Shown piece by piece: positions 35,366-47,661 of a stretch of 64,000 nucleotides of DNA. The notes below the pieces were generated by a model. It had not been told where the DNA came from and made no database searches. It was given only the letters and a program-made list of their open reading frames with translations. Within the stretch, counting starts at the first letter, position 1; each line of letters begins with the position of its first letter. Source of the DNA: Sclerurus mexicanus (taxonomy: Eukaryota > Chordata > Aves > Passeriformes > Furnariidae); NCBI GenBank assembly GCA_013396755.1, contig VWZF01000299.1, forward strand, positions 249,040-313,039. Direction: 5' to 3'. The position numbers and the translations under genes were made by a program.

Positions 35366-38300
35366 TTTTTGAGAGGAGAGCAGAAAAAACCTACTAGTTA
35401 AAAATGATAGATGGAAGTGGATCTTAGCCACTGTCCTGTGTCTCTTCTATAGACTCACTTCATAATGGAAAGCAAACAGAGCCAAATTAACTAATGAGGT
35501 CTTTTAATCTCCAGTCTCCAAGACTCTGTACATTTTCTGTCCCTTTTCCATTTTTACCAGAGCCCTGACATTATTTTTATAGAAGTTAGGGATGGGAGGA
35601 ATGTTTTAGAAAGTTTTTTTTACTATTATTTAGTCAATAAGTAAGTTAACTTGGTAAGAGGAAAAGGAGGTCATATAGTATTGAAAAAGATACAATACTT
35701 GTTTTCTTTTTTCCCCTCCAGTGCTCGGTACTGAAATCTGAAAAGCCCGTTTCAGATTCTGCACGTTGCTATTGCACACGTAATAATAGGACACACTGGC
35801 CTTTGATACAATTCTCTTCAGGGAACAAAAGCTTCCTTTGGCACAACTACAGCCACTGCTTGTTGTAGGTTACACATGTCTTTCCAGTCAAGCATGATTA
35901 ATAACTGTTAAAAAAAAAATGCTCATGACCCATGGCAAGTATTCTTTCAACTATAATACCAGCATTATGGGCTCTGAATCTCAGTAATTTTAAAATGTGC
36001 TTCTACAATGGAACTATAATTTAATTACTTTTTCTGCAGCCTGTTCCATTTTGTTTCATCACTTTGATTGCACCATGCACTTAGTAGCTTACGGAAGACT
36101 GCATCTGCCTCCAGGATTATTTCACTGGGCTCTTTCGACATCTGTTTCTGAAAATGACTTTATTTGCAGTGGCATAAAGAATAATCAGAGACTTGTTTAA
36201 TCCAGATAAATTGGAAAAGAGAGACACAGAGCTGGAGACAGGGAAGAGATGGGGGGAAAAGAGAAAGCAAATCAATGCTGCATGCTGTAGACGACATCAA
36301 AATAATCTCTCCTTTTCCCCTACTTCTGAAAACGCTGTTATCTGATGGATGATATGTACATGAAAAGATGAGTCACTGAGTCAGTTCCTTTTAATGTTTA
36401 GGGGGAGTTCATAGGCGTAATACATAAGGCATTCTAGCCAAAGCTTCATATTGTGCTTCATCAGTTTAATATAATTTTCATGAATTACATTTGCAACCTC
36501 ATCCATTGAGAATCATAAAGCAGTCTGAAAAAATCTGTAGCAGTTGACAAAAGCCTTTATAATAAATGAGCTAAACCCAGGCTCCAGCCTGACCTGACAT
36601 CCTTCCAAAGGCAACTGTAGCCAACACCTGTTGCACAGTGCCATAGCACACAGTTTAGCAGTCACCCTGACAGATAACTTCCCACATACTATCAGTCCTG
36701 AACTGGGGCACCTGTGCATCAGATGGCCAAGAGCAAGGCATCTGTAACATGCCCGTGCTAGCATGAGCCTTTATTCATCACAATGGAAAACATCATTGTC
36801 AACTCCAGTTTACTTTTGTGTTATGGATAGGTTTGTTAACCCACAAATCATTACAAGCATTTAAAGAAGTGCTCTCTAACAGATCATAGGCCAGGTTTTG
36901 TTTTGTTCTTTAGTTCTTTTTGGTTATTTTTTATTTCAGAGGGTGAACAGATACTTGTCAAGAAATATCCACTGCCTCCATAAGAAAGTGCTGCAGGGAG
37001 GCAGACAACACACACCCTTGAGGGACCAGGGCCACTAAAATACAAAGCACTGGAGTGAGCAGACCAAAAGGATAATAAGCAAAACAAAGCCTAAAACACT
37101 TTTGAGAATTTAAAATCTTGGCCATCTTGTTGCTCCTTTCTTTTTGGAGACTTTTTTTCTGTGTTATTTGCTGGTCTTCTGGGCTATATTGCTGTAGCAA
37201 GTATGTCAGAAATGAGCTGGTTTGGACACATATATTTTACAAGGAAGTACTTAAAGACAACCCCAAAGGAGACCTTACAGTTCTCAGAAAAGCCATGAAG
37301 AAAAATCATTGCCCCCAGAAGTAAAAGGTATTATAGAAATGCACAACAGTTGGACCCAAACAATTCTGTAATAGCCTGATTCCCGTGGTTGTGCAGCCTG
37401 AACTAACAATCACAAACACTTGGGCTTTCCTTTCCCATACAACCAGAATGACTCTTGCCTCAGTCAAGATCCCAGCTTCCCTCATCCATCTAGGGCATGT
37501 AACATCCTGTGTCCACCAAAGACATCTTCTTAAGAGATGTCCATGCACTTTGCTGCTGTTCCCATCATAAAGTCACAAAAGGGAAAGAAAAAAATTCCTC
37601 CTCTTCTGTACTGCACTGCCTCACCTTTCCTCAGCAAAATATAGCAGGTGAGCTGAGGACACAAAAAAAATCAAAGCTCCCACATTGCTGATCTACTTAC
37701 AGGCAATACAAGAAGCAAAACTCCTCTGGCAACATGTGTCTAGTAATTTGGTAAGCTTGACAGACTGCATTTGGAAGCCTGGTTATTTTCATAAAAAACA
37801 TAATCCCCAAAGTAAACAACTCAAACTTTAGGAAGGAAACAGACGAAAACAAACATTTACAGCTAGCAAAAATGAAAAGATTCAGCCGTGTATTTTGCTG
37901 ACAAATTATTTGAAACCCAGGAGAACAAGGTTCTCTCCCCTTCTTCACAACCAACCCCCACCAATATCTCCCTGATGTCTGAAGATGAGGTGAAGATTTG
38001 ATAGAAGATACCAGCTATTCACAGAAGGTTTCTATCTGGCTAAATCAGGTAGGGAAACCGCCCTGGAGAGAGAGATATTCCAGTGGCAGAGCATGCTGAG
38101 AAAATCCTATTAACAGACATTATTAACAATTATTTTGTTTCTTTTTTTATTTTTTTCATTTTAATTTAGACAAGTTTACTTCCTCCCCTTATCTTCCACC
38201 TCACAAGCTTGGGCTGTAACACAGCAGTTGTGCAGGACCAATGGCAACGAAATTACTCATTGCTTTTCTAGAGCTTTGAAGCAAACGCAATCCCTGAGGC

Positions 38301-41300
38301 ACTGGTAATAAAAGCAGTTTATAAGGTCAGGGTCAAGCCAGGACAGGGCAGCATGGGGCAAGCAGCTCCTTACTCAGGTTACTTAACAACAATACAGTTG
38401 TAAGCTCGTTGCCTGAGCTGAAGCGAGTTTGGATGCTGATGCTAGCACCTGCTCAGATGTTCAGAGGTTGGGTACCTGCTTTGATAAACAACTAAGCCAG
38501 AATTGGACAGACTTCCTGCCAGCAGGATGCAGAGAGGGATGGCTGAATGAGAAAAGAGTGGGAGCTGCACCCTGACACCAAGGGAGCAGAGGGCCACGTG
38601 GAGTTGACTTGTTTTCCTACTGGAGATGAATGGAGAAGACAAAAGGAGAAAGTGAAAATGCGGCACTGAGTCAGAGAAGAGTACTTTTGCTCTCACTTGA
38701 GGGGGGGAAAGCGGTGCCTTATGCTGCAAAAAGGAGAGCACACAGCAGCCAGCTAACTTGACTATACTTTTTTTTCCTTCAAGGAGATGATAAGGCAGCA
38801 CTGAGACCAAAGAGTCAGTGGAGATGGAGTAATTGACAAGAGGGAAGAGACGAGTCAAACTGGCACTAAGAGTCTGGGATTGCATCAGCCATGATCAATA
38901 TTAACAATGAAGTAGCCATAAAAGTTGAAAAAACCAGCAGGGTGGGTGCACCTGGCACCCTGAAGTCAGGGTATAGGTATGGTCACACTTGAGACGCAGA
39001 GTGAGGATAATGTGTCTGTCCTCTTAAAAGCAATTCCTTAAGAGGTAAAACTGGTGGTTTTAGCAAATTTGAATAACAAGCTTGAAAAGTGGAAATTCAG
39101 TGCAAATTGGTTTGGGTCTTTTCATATGATCAGCAGTCCTGACTGAGGAAGAGCCTTCCATCTCCTGACAGGACAGGCTCACCCAAAGCGCTTAGGATAC
39201 ATTTCAGGAAGCAGCAGAAAGAACAGTTCATGCTCTGTCCAAGACATTTCCACCAAACTCCATCAGCAAGAGGAATTGAATTTACAAAGAAGCACAACCT
39301 GCCTTTTATTTACCAACCCTATCTCAGGCAGGGCACAGAAATGCTTCTTTGAAGACACTGTAAAGGCTACCCTGGTAACAGGGAGTAGCTCCTCCAAAAG
39401 TGAAATCAAATGTGTCAGTAGAAACAGCAGAGATGCCTCTGAGTGTCTAAATGCTGACAGGTCCTCAGTTACTTACGTCCAGCTGAGTATAAAACTTGAT
39501 GATTTAGGCTTGAATTAACAAGCACATGGAGGATCCTGGAGCCTGTCCATTGTGGGCACAGCTGCAGCCAAACCACCAAATCTTGCTACCATGAAATAAA
39601 ATGTTGTCTGAAGTCGCTCTACCTTCAAAATTAAGATCGTAAGTATAGGACAGTTATCTCCCAGCAGCTACCCACAGAGCCTGTCCAAGACTGTCTGGAG
39701 TCAGGAAGTTACACCCAGTGATACATCAGAAGAGCCAACCTGCTCAAGGTAATTGCTATTAGGTCAGCACCAAAGGAAGACCACATTACAGTGTATTAAC
39801 TGTTCCTCATCCCTTTCCCCCTGATACACACCATACAAATGAACCAATTTCTTGCAGCACTTAAGGAAACCTGTTTTGAAATCGCCTTCTGATGCACTAT
39901 TTCTTAACTATGTAATTGATTTTTATCTACAACTTAGATATACATCCTTAAAGTGAGATCAATTAAAAGTGGTTGAAATGAAAACGGACCCTCTTTGTAA
40001 TGGGCAGACCTAATTTCAGTCTGTGGCTATCCTTCACCTCAGTAGGTGAAGTGATAAGATACACAAGGAAAATGATCTGTGTTGGAGGCTTCACTGGTCT
40101 CTGCTTAATTAGCTGTTGTTCAGTATGTGAACACAGCACTATGCACCTTCAGTGTCCTCACATGTACTTATAAAACCAACTTGCACTGGTAACAGGGTTG
40201 ATGTATTTTCTATAAATTGAGATATGACACCAAAACACTGCCAAGAAGAACTAGTCTGCATTACTTTATAAAACAAATCACGATTTTTCCAGACTGCAAC
40301 TGCCTTAAGCCTGTTTAATATTGAGCTCATGAGCAGGATCTCCTTTTTCAGGATCCAAGTCTTCAACTGCTTCCATAAAGCGGAAGCTCTGTCTTTGCAA
40401 CAGCATTCAGTCACATTACCTAGTCTTCCCAGCCTGTACTGTAACATAAAATCATGATAATTGAGAGATCAGTGATGCAATACACATATACATATATTTC
40501 TATTCATTCTGATGCCTACGTGCATAAAGCTGCCTGTATCAGCCACAATGCTCATCCAGTGCTCAGAGATAATATTTTGATCACATAAAATGCAGCAGCA
40601 ACCATTGTTTTATCACACAGTCATTCTATAGATAAACGCCAGATTATGTACCATTCTTGGCAATGCAAATGTCAGTTTGGATCATGCATAGGCTACAGAC
40701 ATGCCCCAGGTTATTCAGGGTCCCCTATGAAGCTGAGGCACAAATTCTCAGCACTTCGCAGAATGAAAAACCTTTGCCGCAGTGATAGGCAAGGGTAAAT
40801 GGTCTTGCCTTTCGGGCATGAAAGAGGCACAAATAAAATATTAAGTCCATGCTTTCTGACTCCTAAATTGTACACCAAACAAAAGCAGGGCACGACAACT
40901 TCCGTGGAGATGTAAAATTAACAATCCAGCTTCTCTGATCTGTGAGCACAGGTGAATGGGGAGTGAAAGGTCATGGGTAGGGCTCTTCTGGGCACAATCT
41001 GGACCTTTACGGAGGATGTCAGGCATATAAAAACCATGTAAAGGAGAAGAGCACAACACTTGGTGGGTGACTTCTACAGGGAACCACTTCTTTACTGTTT
41101 CTACAGCAACCTGTTGATTATAAAATGCCGTGGATGTTTGTGAAGCAAGAGAGTGAAAAGGAAGGCATTTTAGGAAAAAGGAAATATCAGACATACCTGG
41201 CATGTTAATTGTTTCCCTTTGTTTACCTTGATTTCCCTGTGTTCTAAATAGAAAAGGTGGTGAACCACTCTGAAGGATTTTCTGGGCTTTTCCAATAGCC

Positions 41301-43369
41301 TCCAATGGCTCTGCTTCACAATTTCTCATTGTGGCAAAATTGAGGGAAAAAGATGTAGACAGTCTGAAAATGTTAAATCTTTTTGTGGTTTATTTGTTTG
41401 GGATTTTTTTCCTGTGCTAAAGTCTGAGAAGCATAAATTTTGTTGAAACATTAGGACCTCAAAAAAGCCTTAGACAGGTAGTTTGTTACTATGGCGAGCT
41501 GAACAAAAATCCCCAAAATCACAACACTGCCTCCCAGAGTATTTCTTCAAAGATGACATTTCAAATGCTACACAAAGCCTAAGGCATCATGTTTTTTATA
41601 CAGGGTATGTATGTGTTTTAATAGAGGGATACCTTGATGACATCCCCAAGCCCATGGCAGGTTAACAGTGCCTCTCCTCACTCTGAGCCTTCTTCCTTGC
41701 ATCAGGTCTCTGACAGTTCAAGTGATTCAAATCAAAACAGTCTAAATTTCAGCAAGGTATTTTGTGAATAATTCCTAAAAGAAAAACTAGTCTAAAAGTC
41801 CTATTTCTCTTACCTAAAAATATGTCAAATATCATCCATTCCCAAACATTTTTGCAACTGAAAAACAGTGGAAGCCAGCTCTTCCAGGAGTACAGACAAC
41901 CAAGATAACCACAGTACTGAAATGTTACTGCACTCTTAATAGTAATAGCAAAAATAATAGCAGAACAACAAAAGAGAAATGCAAAGATGACTAAATACCT
42001 CAGCAGTACCTTTCAGGTCATGCAAATACATAATGCAAGTCTTTCTATTCCTGGAATCACAGAAGCTGATGTAGAGGAATAGTTACAGCTTACATGTTCT
42101 CTTCACCCACATACCCCCTCACACCACTCCCCAGCTGACATCCCAACACTTCTGAAAATGACTCTTTTGCCATCCAGCTTTTGGAAACATATAATGCAAA
42201 AATCAGTGGATCTTACCTCCTCCTTCCTGATGGACTATTAACACAACCTGGCTTGACTTTAGGTGCAGACTGAATATAATAACAGCTTCACTCTTTCAGA
42301 AAAGGAGATACAGAATTATTAATTTTGCAATCCAAGTCATCAGACCAGAGCTTCTTATTTGCGGCCATGAAATTCCTGTCAGATGACATACTTACACAAA
42401 AAGAAAATTAAGACTCCATGTAGTGGATATTCTAGCAAAACATAGGGTTGTAACTCTGAAACATGTAGGTTTGGCCGGAAGTAAATTTGTACACAGTCTA
42501 TTACAAAAGGATCTTCTTAGTCTCTCCCATAAGTAACAGGCAGACTACTCGAAACACTTTCATCTTTGTCATGGAAAACTGAGTTGTTCTATCGCCACTT
42601 TCTTTTTAATTTTAACAAAGAGTCTTATTTTTTGCATGAAGGACATTCCAAATCCCACTTTCCAATTTTAATCACAAAATACGTTTGCAGCAGGTATTAG
42701 AATCAAAGGCTCTTCTCAGGGAGACATCTTTGCTGGTTGAAGTGGCAGCTAGCAGATATCATGTAGCTGGTAGAACACCAAAGTGGGAACCCACTGACCA
42801 GACTCTCTCCTAAGCTTTGAGGGAAAACTCCCTTTCCTCAGCCCATTCTCTCTCTTGCTTGAAAATGAATGCAATTCTCTGGACTGTGAGAGGAAGAAGG
42901 ACTTCTGCCTCCATGTGGAAGAGGGACACCCTACTGTCCCCTGTCCATTCACTTCACAGAGGAGCAGCTCAGCATGAGCAATGAAACACAGGTACAGAAG
43001 GATGGCTGGAGTGCAAACACTAGCAGGGACAACAGGCAGGCATGAAGCCCTACACTGACAGCACATACACCGCAGGAAATGCAGCGACCCTGAAGTGCAA
43101 GTTCAGATGGGAGAAAGTCCCTGTGTACAGTATTTCCTCTGGCAGGTGCTGCCAGAATATACAGAATCTGAGTCCAAGGTCTCAGGTGCATCTGAAGTCA
43201 TCTGAATCCAATTACCCATGCCATTTCCTACACTGCAGCTGTCTTCCAGATCCTGCAGGAATTCTGGTCAAGCCCAGCCTCGCTATTTAGACCTACACCT
43301 CCTATGACTGCAGCCTCAAGACTCGCAAAATTAAATGTTCTCACTGTCAAAAATGGTGCAGCTCTGCTG

Positions 43370-43422
43370 CATCCCATGGACATCTGGGGACCCATGTAAC
43401 ATCCCATGGACTATCTGGGGAC
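43370..43422. repeat. Two-copy tandem repeat, about 30-base period
   Basis: catcccatggacatctgggg begins at 43370 and recurs with one inserted base (catcccatggactatctggg) at 43400. It is a local duplication with no known function. Confidence 0.8.
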
Positions 43423-46400
43423 TTACCTGGCTTAGAACAAAGGGCCAAAGCTGTCACAGCTACCCAGGACCAAAGCAAATGGAAGCAACATCTAGTTCTT
43501 CTGTGAACTAGATGTGAGAGCACTAGTCTGCTTTCCAATAAGAGCTAACTAGATTGATACTAAAAGTTTCTGCCAGCACAGGCTTTTGAGGGACAGGAAT
43601 ATGTAACTTTTGGGTGCTAAAGCTCTCTTGATAAAAATCTTCCAGGCCAATAAACGGTCAAAACCATCTACCAGAAGTAGTTTACTGTGCTTGGAGATTA
43701 CATACAAACTATAATGTTCTCACTTGGTAGTCCCAAAACGTAAACACAACAGGTTCCCTTAATTTCCTTGGGACTGCTTAAGTAACTGAAGCTATACAGG
43801 ACTGGGCCTTATCCTTGTGTTGGTAACATTACCTTGAACTCTGTAAGGTGAGAGCCATTTACATCTTTACTAGATTAAAACTGCTGCCTTCATTCGGGTT
43901 TGCTTTTCAAAGAAATTTAATTTAGAGGATTCTGTGTCCCTTTTGTTCTTGGTATGTAAAAAGCTAATCCACTTATTTTGGTACACGTCTCTGCTTTAAG
44001 GTGCTTTATGACTGAACACTTTTTGTGACAAAGTTACAATTTATCATATACTGGCACTGAGGGAGATTAAAACCAAAATCTTGCAGTTCTGTGGCAAGTT
44101 AAGTGATCACTATGAATGCTGGACCTTGTTCAACCATTCCTTGAAAGCAGTTTGACAAATACCATGCTTTTACCCTGCTGGTAAATTGTCTGTAAAGAAA
44201 ATACAGTTTTTATAGGTGTGTTTGCCATTCTCCGGGATACTGGGTTTGATTTATCTACCTACAGGTTTATCCTGCACTGTTCACAGTGAATAACAAATTG
44301 AGTGGACAACATATGACATTTGGTATTCAAGGATGGTTGTGTGTGCGCCAAACTCAGTTTACTCCATAGGGCAACCTGGCTCAAATTAATATTACAAAAT
44401 AGTATTACTCAATTTAATACAACCTGGTTTATAAGTACCTTCAAAAAGTACTGTTGGATCCAAATAAAAGGTTTCTAATTTACCAGTTTTTTTAGAGGTT
44501 GCTAGTTCCTGACTCTGGTTTCATGCATAATGTAACTAGCCCTTCTAAACACTAATACATCTTTAAATGTGACCATGAAGCTGAATTAAAATTTCCATAC
44601 ATGTGGAAGAAAAAATAATTTCAAATTCATCAAACATTCTCCCTCTATGTACATATATATTTAAAAATTGTGAGTGACCTTGAGCCACTTACAGCTCAGA
44701 CTCCAAAGATCCTGCTACCACAGCAGGCAAGCCCACGTGCACATTGCATATCCTTATCTCCAGTACACATGCTATTACTGCCACATCCTCAGCAGCCCCC
44801 TTTGGTAACCTGAGAGATAACAAGGAGTATTCCATTAGAAGATGCTAAAGCTGCTTTGTTTCCATAAACTATTTGGGCAGTGGCAGATAATGCTACTTTT
44901 GGCAATTCAACTTTTTCTTTAATTAGAAAACTCCTAAAAAGGTGCTGTCACACCAGAACAGTGGCACTGCACACCCTCACCCCGTAAAAATGAAAGCAGA
45001 GATACAGAAACATTTCATGTGATGAAAAATGCAGTTTTAGAAGTCTTCATCCTTTTTTCTATATATTTGCTTTTTTCCTGCAGTCCTCTATCCCCTCAGT
45101 CATGCTGATGCTACCATACACTGAACAAAACTGTACTGAAGTGATTTGACATGAAAACCAAATCAACCAATCAAACGAACAAAAAAAAAATCCAGAATCT
45201 GGATCTGGTTTACAGCACAACCCTGCAAATAATCATCTGGCACAATATGGCAGTGCGTGAACAACAGTGTGGGCATAGTGTCTTATTAAACTAGCTTTGC
45301 TGGCTGAGAAAATGCTTGTGTAACCATACTTTGCTATACAGAATGGATGGTACTGAAGAATCAGATGTTACAATTTTTCCCAAGTCGTTTTGCCCACTTC
45401 TACTTGTCCAGGTTAAAATTTTCTGCTCTTTCCAGTGGACCAGGTGACAACTTACTGTCTGTCTGTTAATTCCTTTTTGTTTCTCAATCACACTGTCCCC
45501 CTCCATGGAGGAACATGTTTGTGGAGCTGAATGTCTCAGGAATGTGCAGTGCAACTGCCTTTGTGTTAGGAACACAAGAGGAGTGGTCATTTCTTACTAC
45601 TGCTGCCTCCATCAGTCTTAGTAGCTGCAGTGTTCTTATTTAACCAAATTGGAAAGATGTGTCAAACCAGAAGACTAAATCAATCTACAAATTTTTTTTC
45701 AATCAAATCACAGGTGTGATCCTTTTCTTTTGAAAAGAGCAGTATACATTGTTTTCCAGTAAGCTGTGACAGGTAAATGCTCAATGCAGAGTGAGAAGTC
45801 AAGAAAAGAACAAAGTATTTTTTGTGCTTTCTTATATATTAATTATAACTTTCTAAGAAAATGAAAGCTTTATTGAAAACACATTTTGATCACTGAATGA
45901 AAATGTTCTTTCACATTTCAAAAATGTTTTGAGAACCCCAGAAAGAAGACAGTGTAAGCCTTACTGTTAAAATTACGACCTCCTCATCCTTAGAGAAACG
46001 GCACATAAAATGCTTATGTGAATTTTAATGCAGTAGAAATGCAGATGCTATGTCTCCATGACAAATTTCCCCTCCCCCCCCAATTTAGAAAAGCATTTTG
46101 GCCCAGATGTTATCAGGTGGAATTCTGCAGCAGGTGTCCTGTCAAAGGCATACCAAGAAAGTTGAATTTATTTTAGTGATCTACTGGCACTCCAGTGTAA
46201 ACGGCTCAGTGTTATTAACTGAATTTTCCTGGCTCACTTGAAACAGATATAACCTCATTTTTGTCTTGCAGGAAGAACCACACAAGAATAATCAGATTAG
46301 TTCAGAAGCTCCTGGAATGAATAAAGAAGATGCTTATACTGAAGTGTGTGCCAAGGAACAACAACTACTACCAGCAGGTTTCCTGCCTTTCCCATCAAAG

Positions 46401-47304
46401 ATGCAGAAGCAAACTTTACCATCCCATTTCTATGCCAGTACCCCAGCATGTGTCTGTGTAACCATCTTATTCCAACAATTTTGCTAATATGATTTTTGGA
46501 GATGCGTTGATATCAAGACCTGAGCTGGGAATGCTGAACTCTAAAGTGGCACTTCTTTCTAACCCTACTTACAACTACAGGTATTTTCACCAAACCCAAA
46601 CAGAAAGATTCAAGCTTCAACACTGGGCCTTATCTTTCTTTTTCAGTTCTCCATCCAAAAATATAATTCCCTTGCAGTGCCTTTCCCAATGCAAATAAGG
46701 CTCTGCAAAATATCTGCAGTTCCTCATTAAGTGCCTCCAGATCAGGAAAAGATTGTTGCTTCAGTGCATGCCAGTGACCACAAAACCACAAAGATCTAAG
46801 CAGCTAAGAACTGCATGCTCCTAACAACTCTCCAGAGGCCTGCTGTCCTCAGTACCCTACTGATCCAAGCTCATGACCCACATCCTGCCCACTAAAACAA
46901 AACCTGCATTCACACTTCTTCCTGGCTCTTGGCTCCAAACTTTCCTCTGCTGTCTTCTGCAGCCATGGTAGCCTGGTGGCCTTCTCCTGCCAACACTACC
47001 TTTGGACCAACCTGAATTGTTCTACATCTTCAAACCTGGACAGACACCTTCTCTCCCTGCATAACAAACCAGACAATGATCATTTCTCACCATTGGCTTG
47101 TACTCTCCAGACCTGGGATAACAACACATCCAAACTCAGCCTGTCCCACAGCTGCCACTCCCTCCACTTGCTGCCATCACAGCTGCACACACTGTGTTGA
47201 GAACCTTGGGGAGAGATCTGCCTGGCTTGCCCATGGCCAGCAGCCAGGAGGGAGGGATAAGCCTGCCTGGACTTCTCCCTTCCCACACTGCCCAGAACCA
47301 GTTC

Positions 47305-47661
47305 CTAATCCCAGTGCTGTCTTTCTCCCCGCCACCCTGGGGCAGTGCCAGCAGTGAAGTCTCCTGCGTCAAGTTCATCTGATTTAAACACAAGGCCATC
47401 ATTTCCTTTCCTGAAGTCATCCTGGCTCTTCATCACACAATTGTCAATTCCTAGATTAACTTCTTCGACAACATACTCATTCATTATACCAAACTGATTC
47501 ATGTCCTGAATGCTGCTCATGTCCTGCTCAAAGGGAATGCTGCTGTTCTGGAGAAACGGCTGCAATGATGTAACTCCTGACTGTAACACAGTATGTATGA
47601 ATAACAAGGCAAGATCAGAGGCACAGAAGAAACCACACATTTGGCTCTTTCTAACTTCCAA
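47305..47661 (-). other. Unassigned coding-like open frame (118 codons)
   Basis: This minus-strand frame ends in TAG at 47305. From about residue 35 on, the composition looks coding: it is acidic and has few rare residues (PFLQNSSIPFEQDMSSIQDM, then NQFGIMNEYVVEEVNL, then DDFRKGNDGLVFKSDELD). A possible splice acceptor (ACATCATTGCAG) sits at 47560, immediately before CCG TTT CTC, which would give a terminal exon of 85 codons including the stop. The surrounding 46.9-47.4 kb is more GC-rich than its neighbours. I do not recognise the family. It could be an exon of an unrecognised gene, a retrocopy fragment, a repeat-derived frame or chance. Confidence 0.25.

Larger units (their letters stand above)
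34451..47304. other. Probable 5' intron or upstream region of PCBP3, second part; no gene recognised
   Basis: AT-rich DNA with a TTATTGCAATT tandem cluster (34757-34820), an A-rich (AAAC) tract (35289-35365) and a two-copy 30-base tandem repeat (43370-43422). The two longest open frames in the window are here (40841-41329 and 38442-38885, both minus). Neither shows a domain, a conserved motif or gene-like flanks, so I do not call them genes. Confidence 0.6.

Noticed and set aside
38442..38885. 147-codon minus-strand frame
   Set aside because: Serine/leucine-rich because it is the complement of purine-rich DNA. No recognisable domain or gene-like flanks.
40841..41329. Longest open frame in the window (162 codons, minus)
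   Set aside because: No domain, signal peptide or repeated motif. Composition looks like translated intron, and length alone is not convincing in 64 kb read in six frames.
46266..46487. Plus-strand frame after a good-looking acceptor (tttttgtcttgcag)
   Set aside because: The first ~35 residues could be exon-like, but there is no homology I recognise, no clear donor, and single acceptor-like sites are common.
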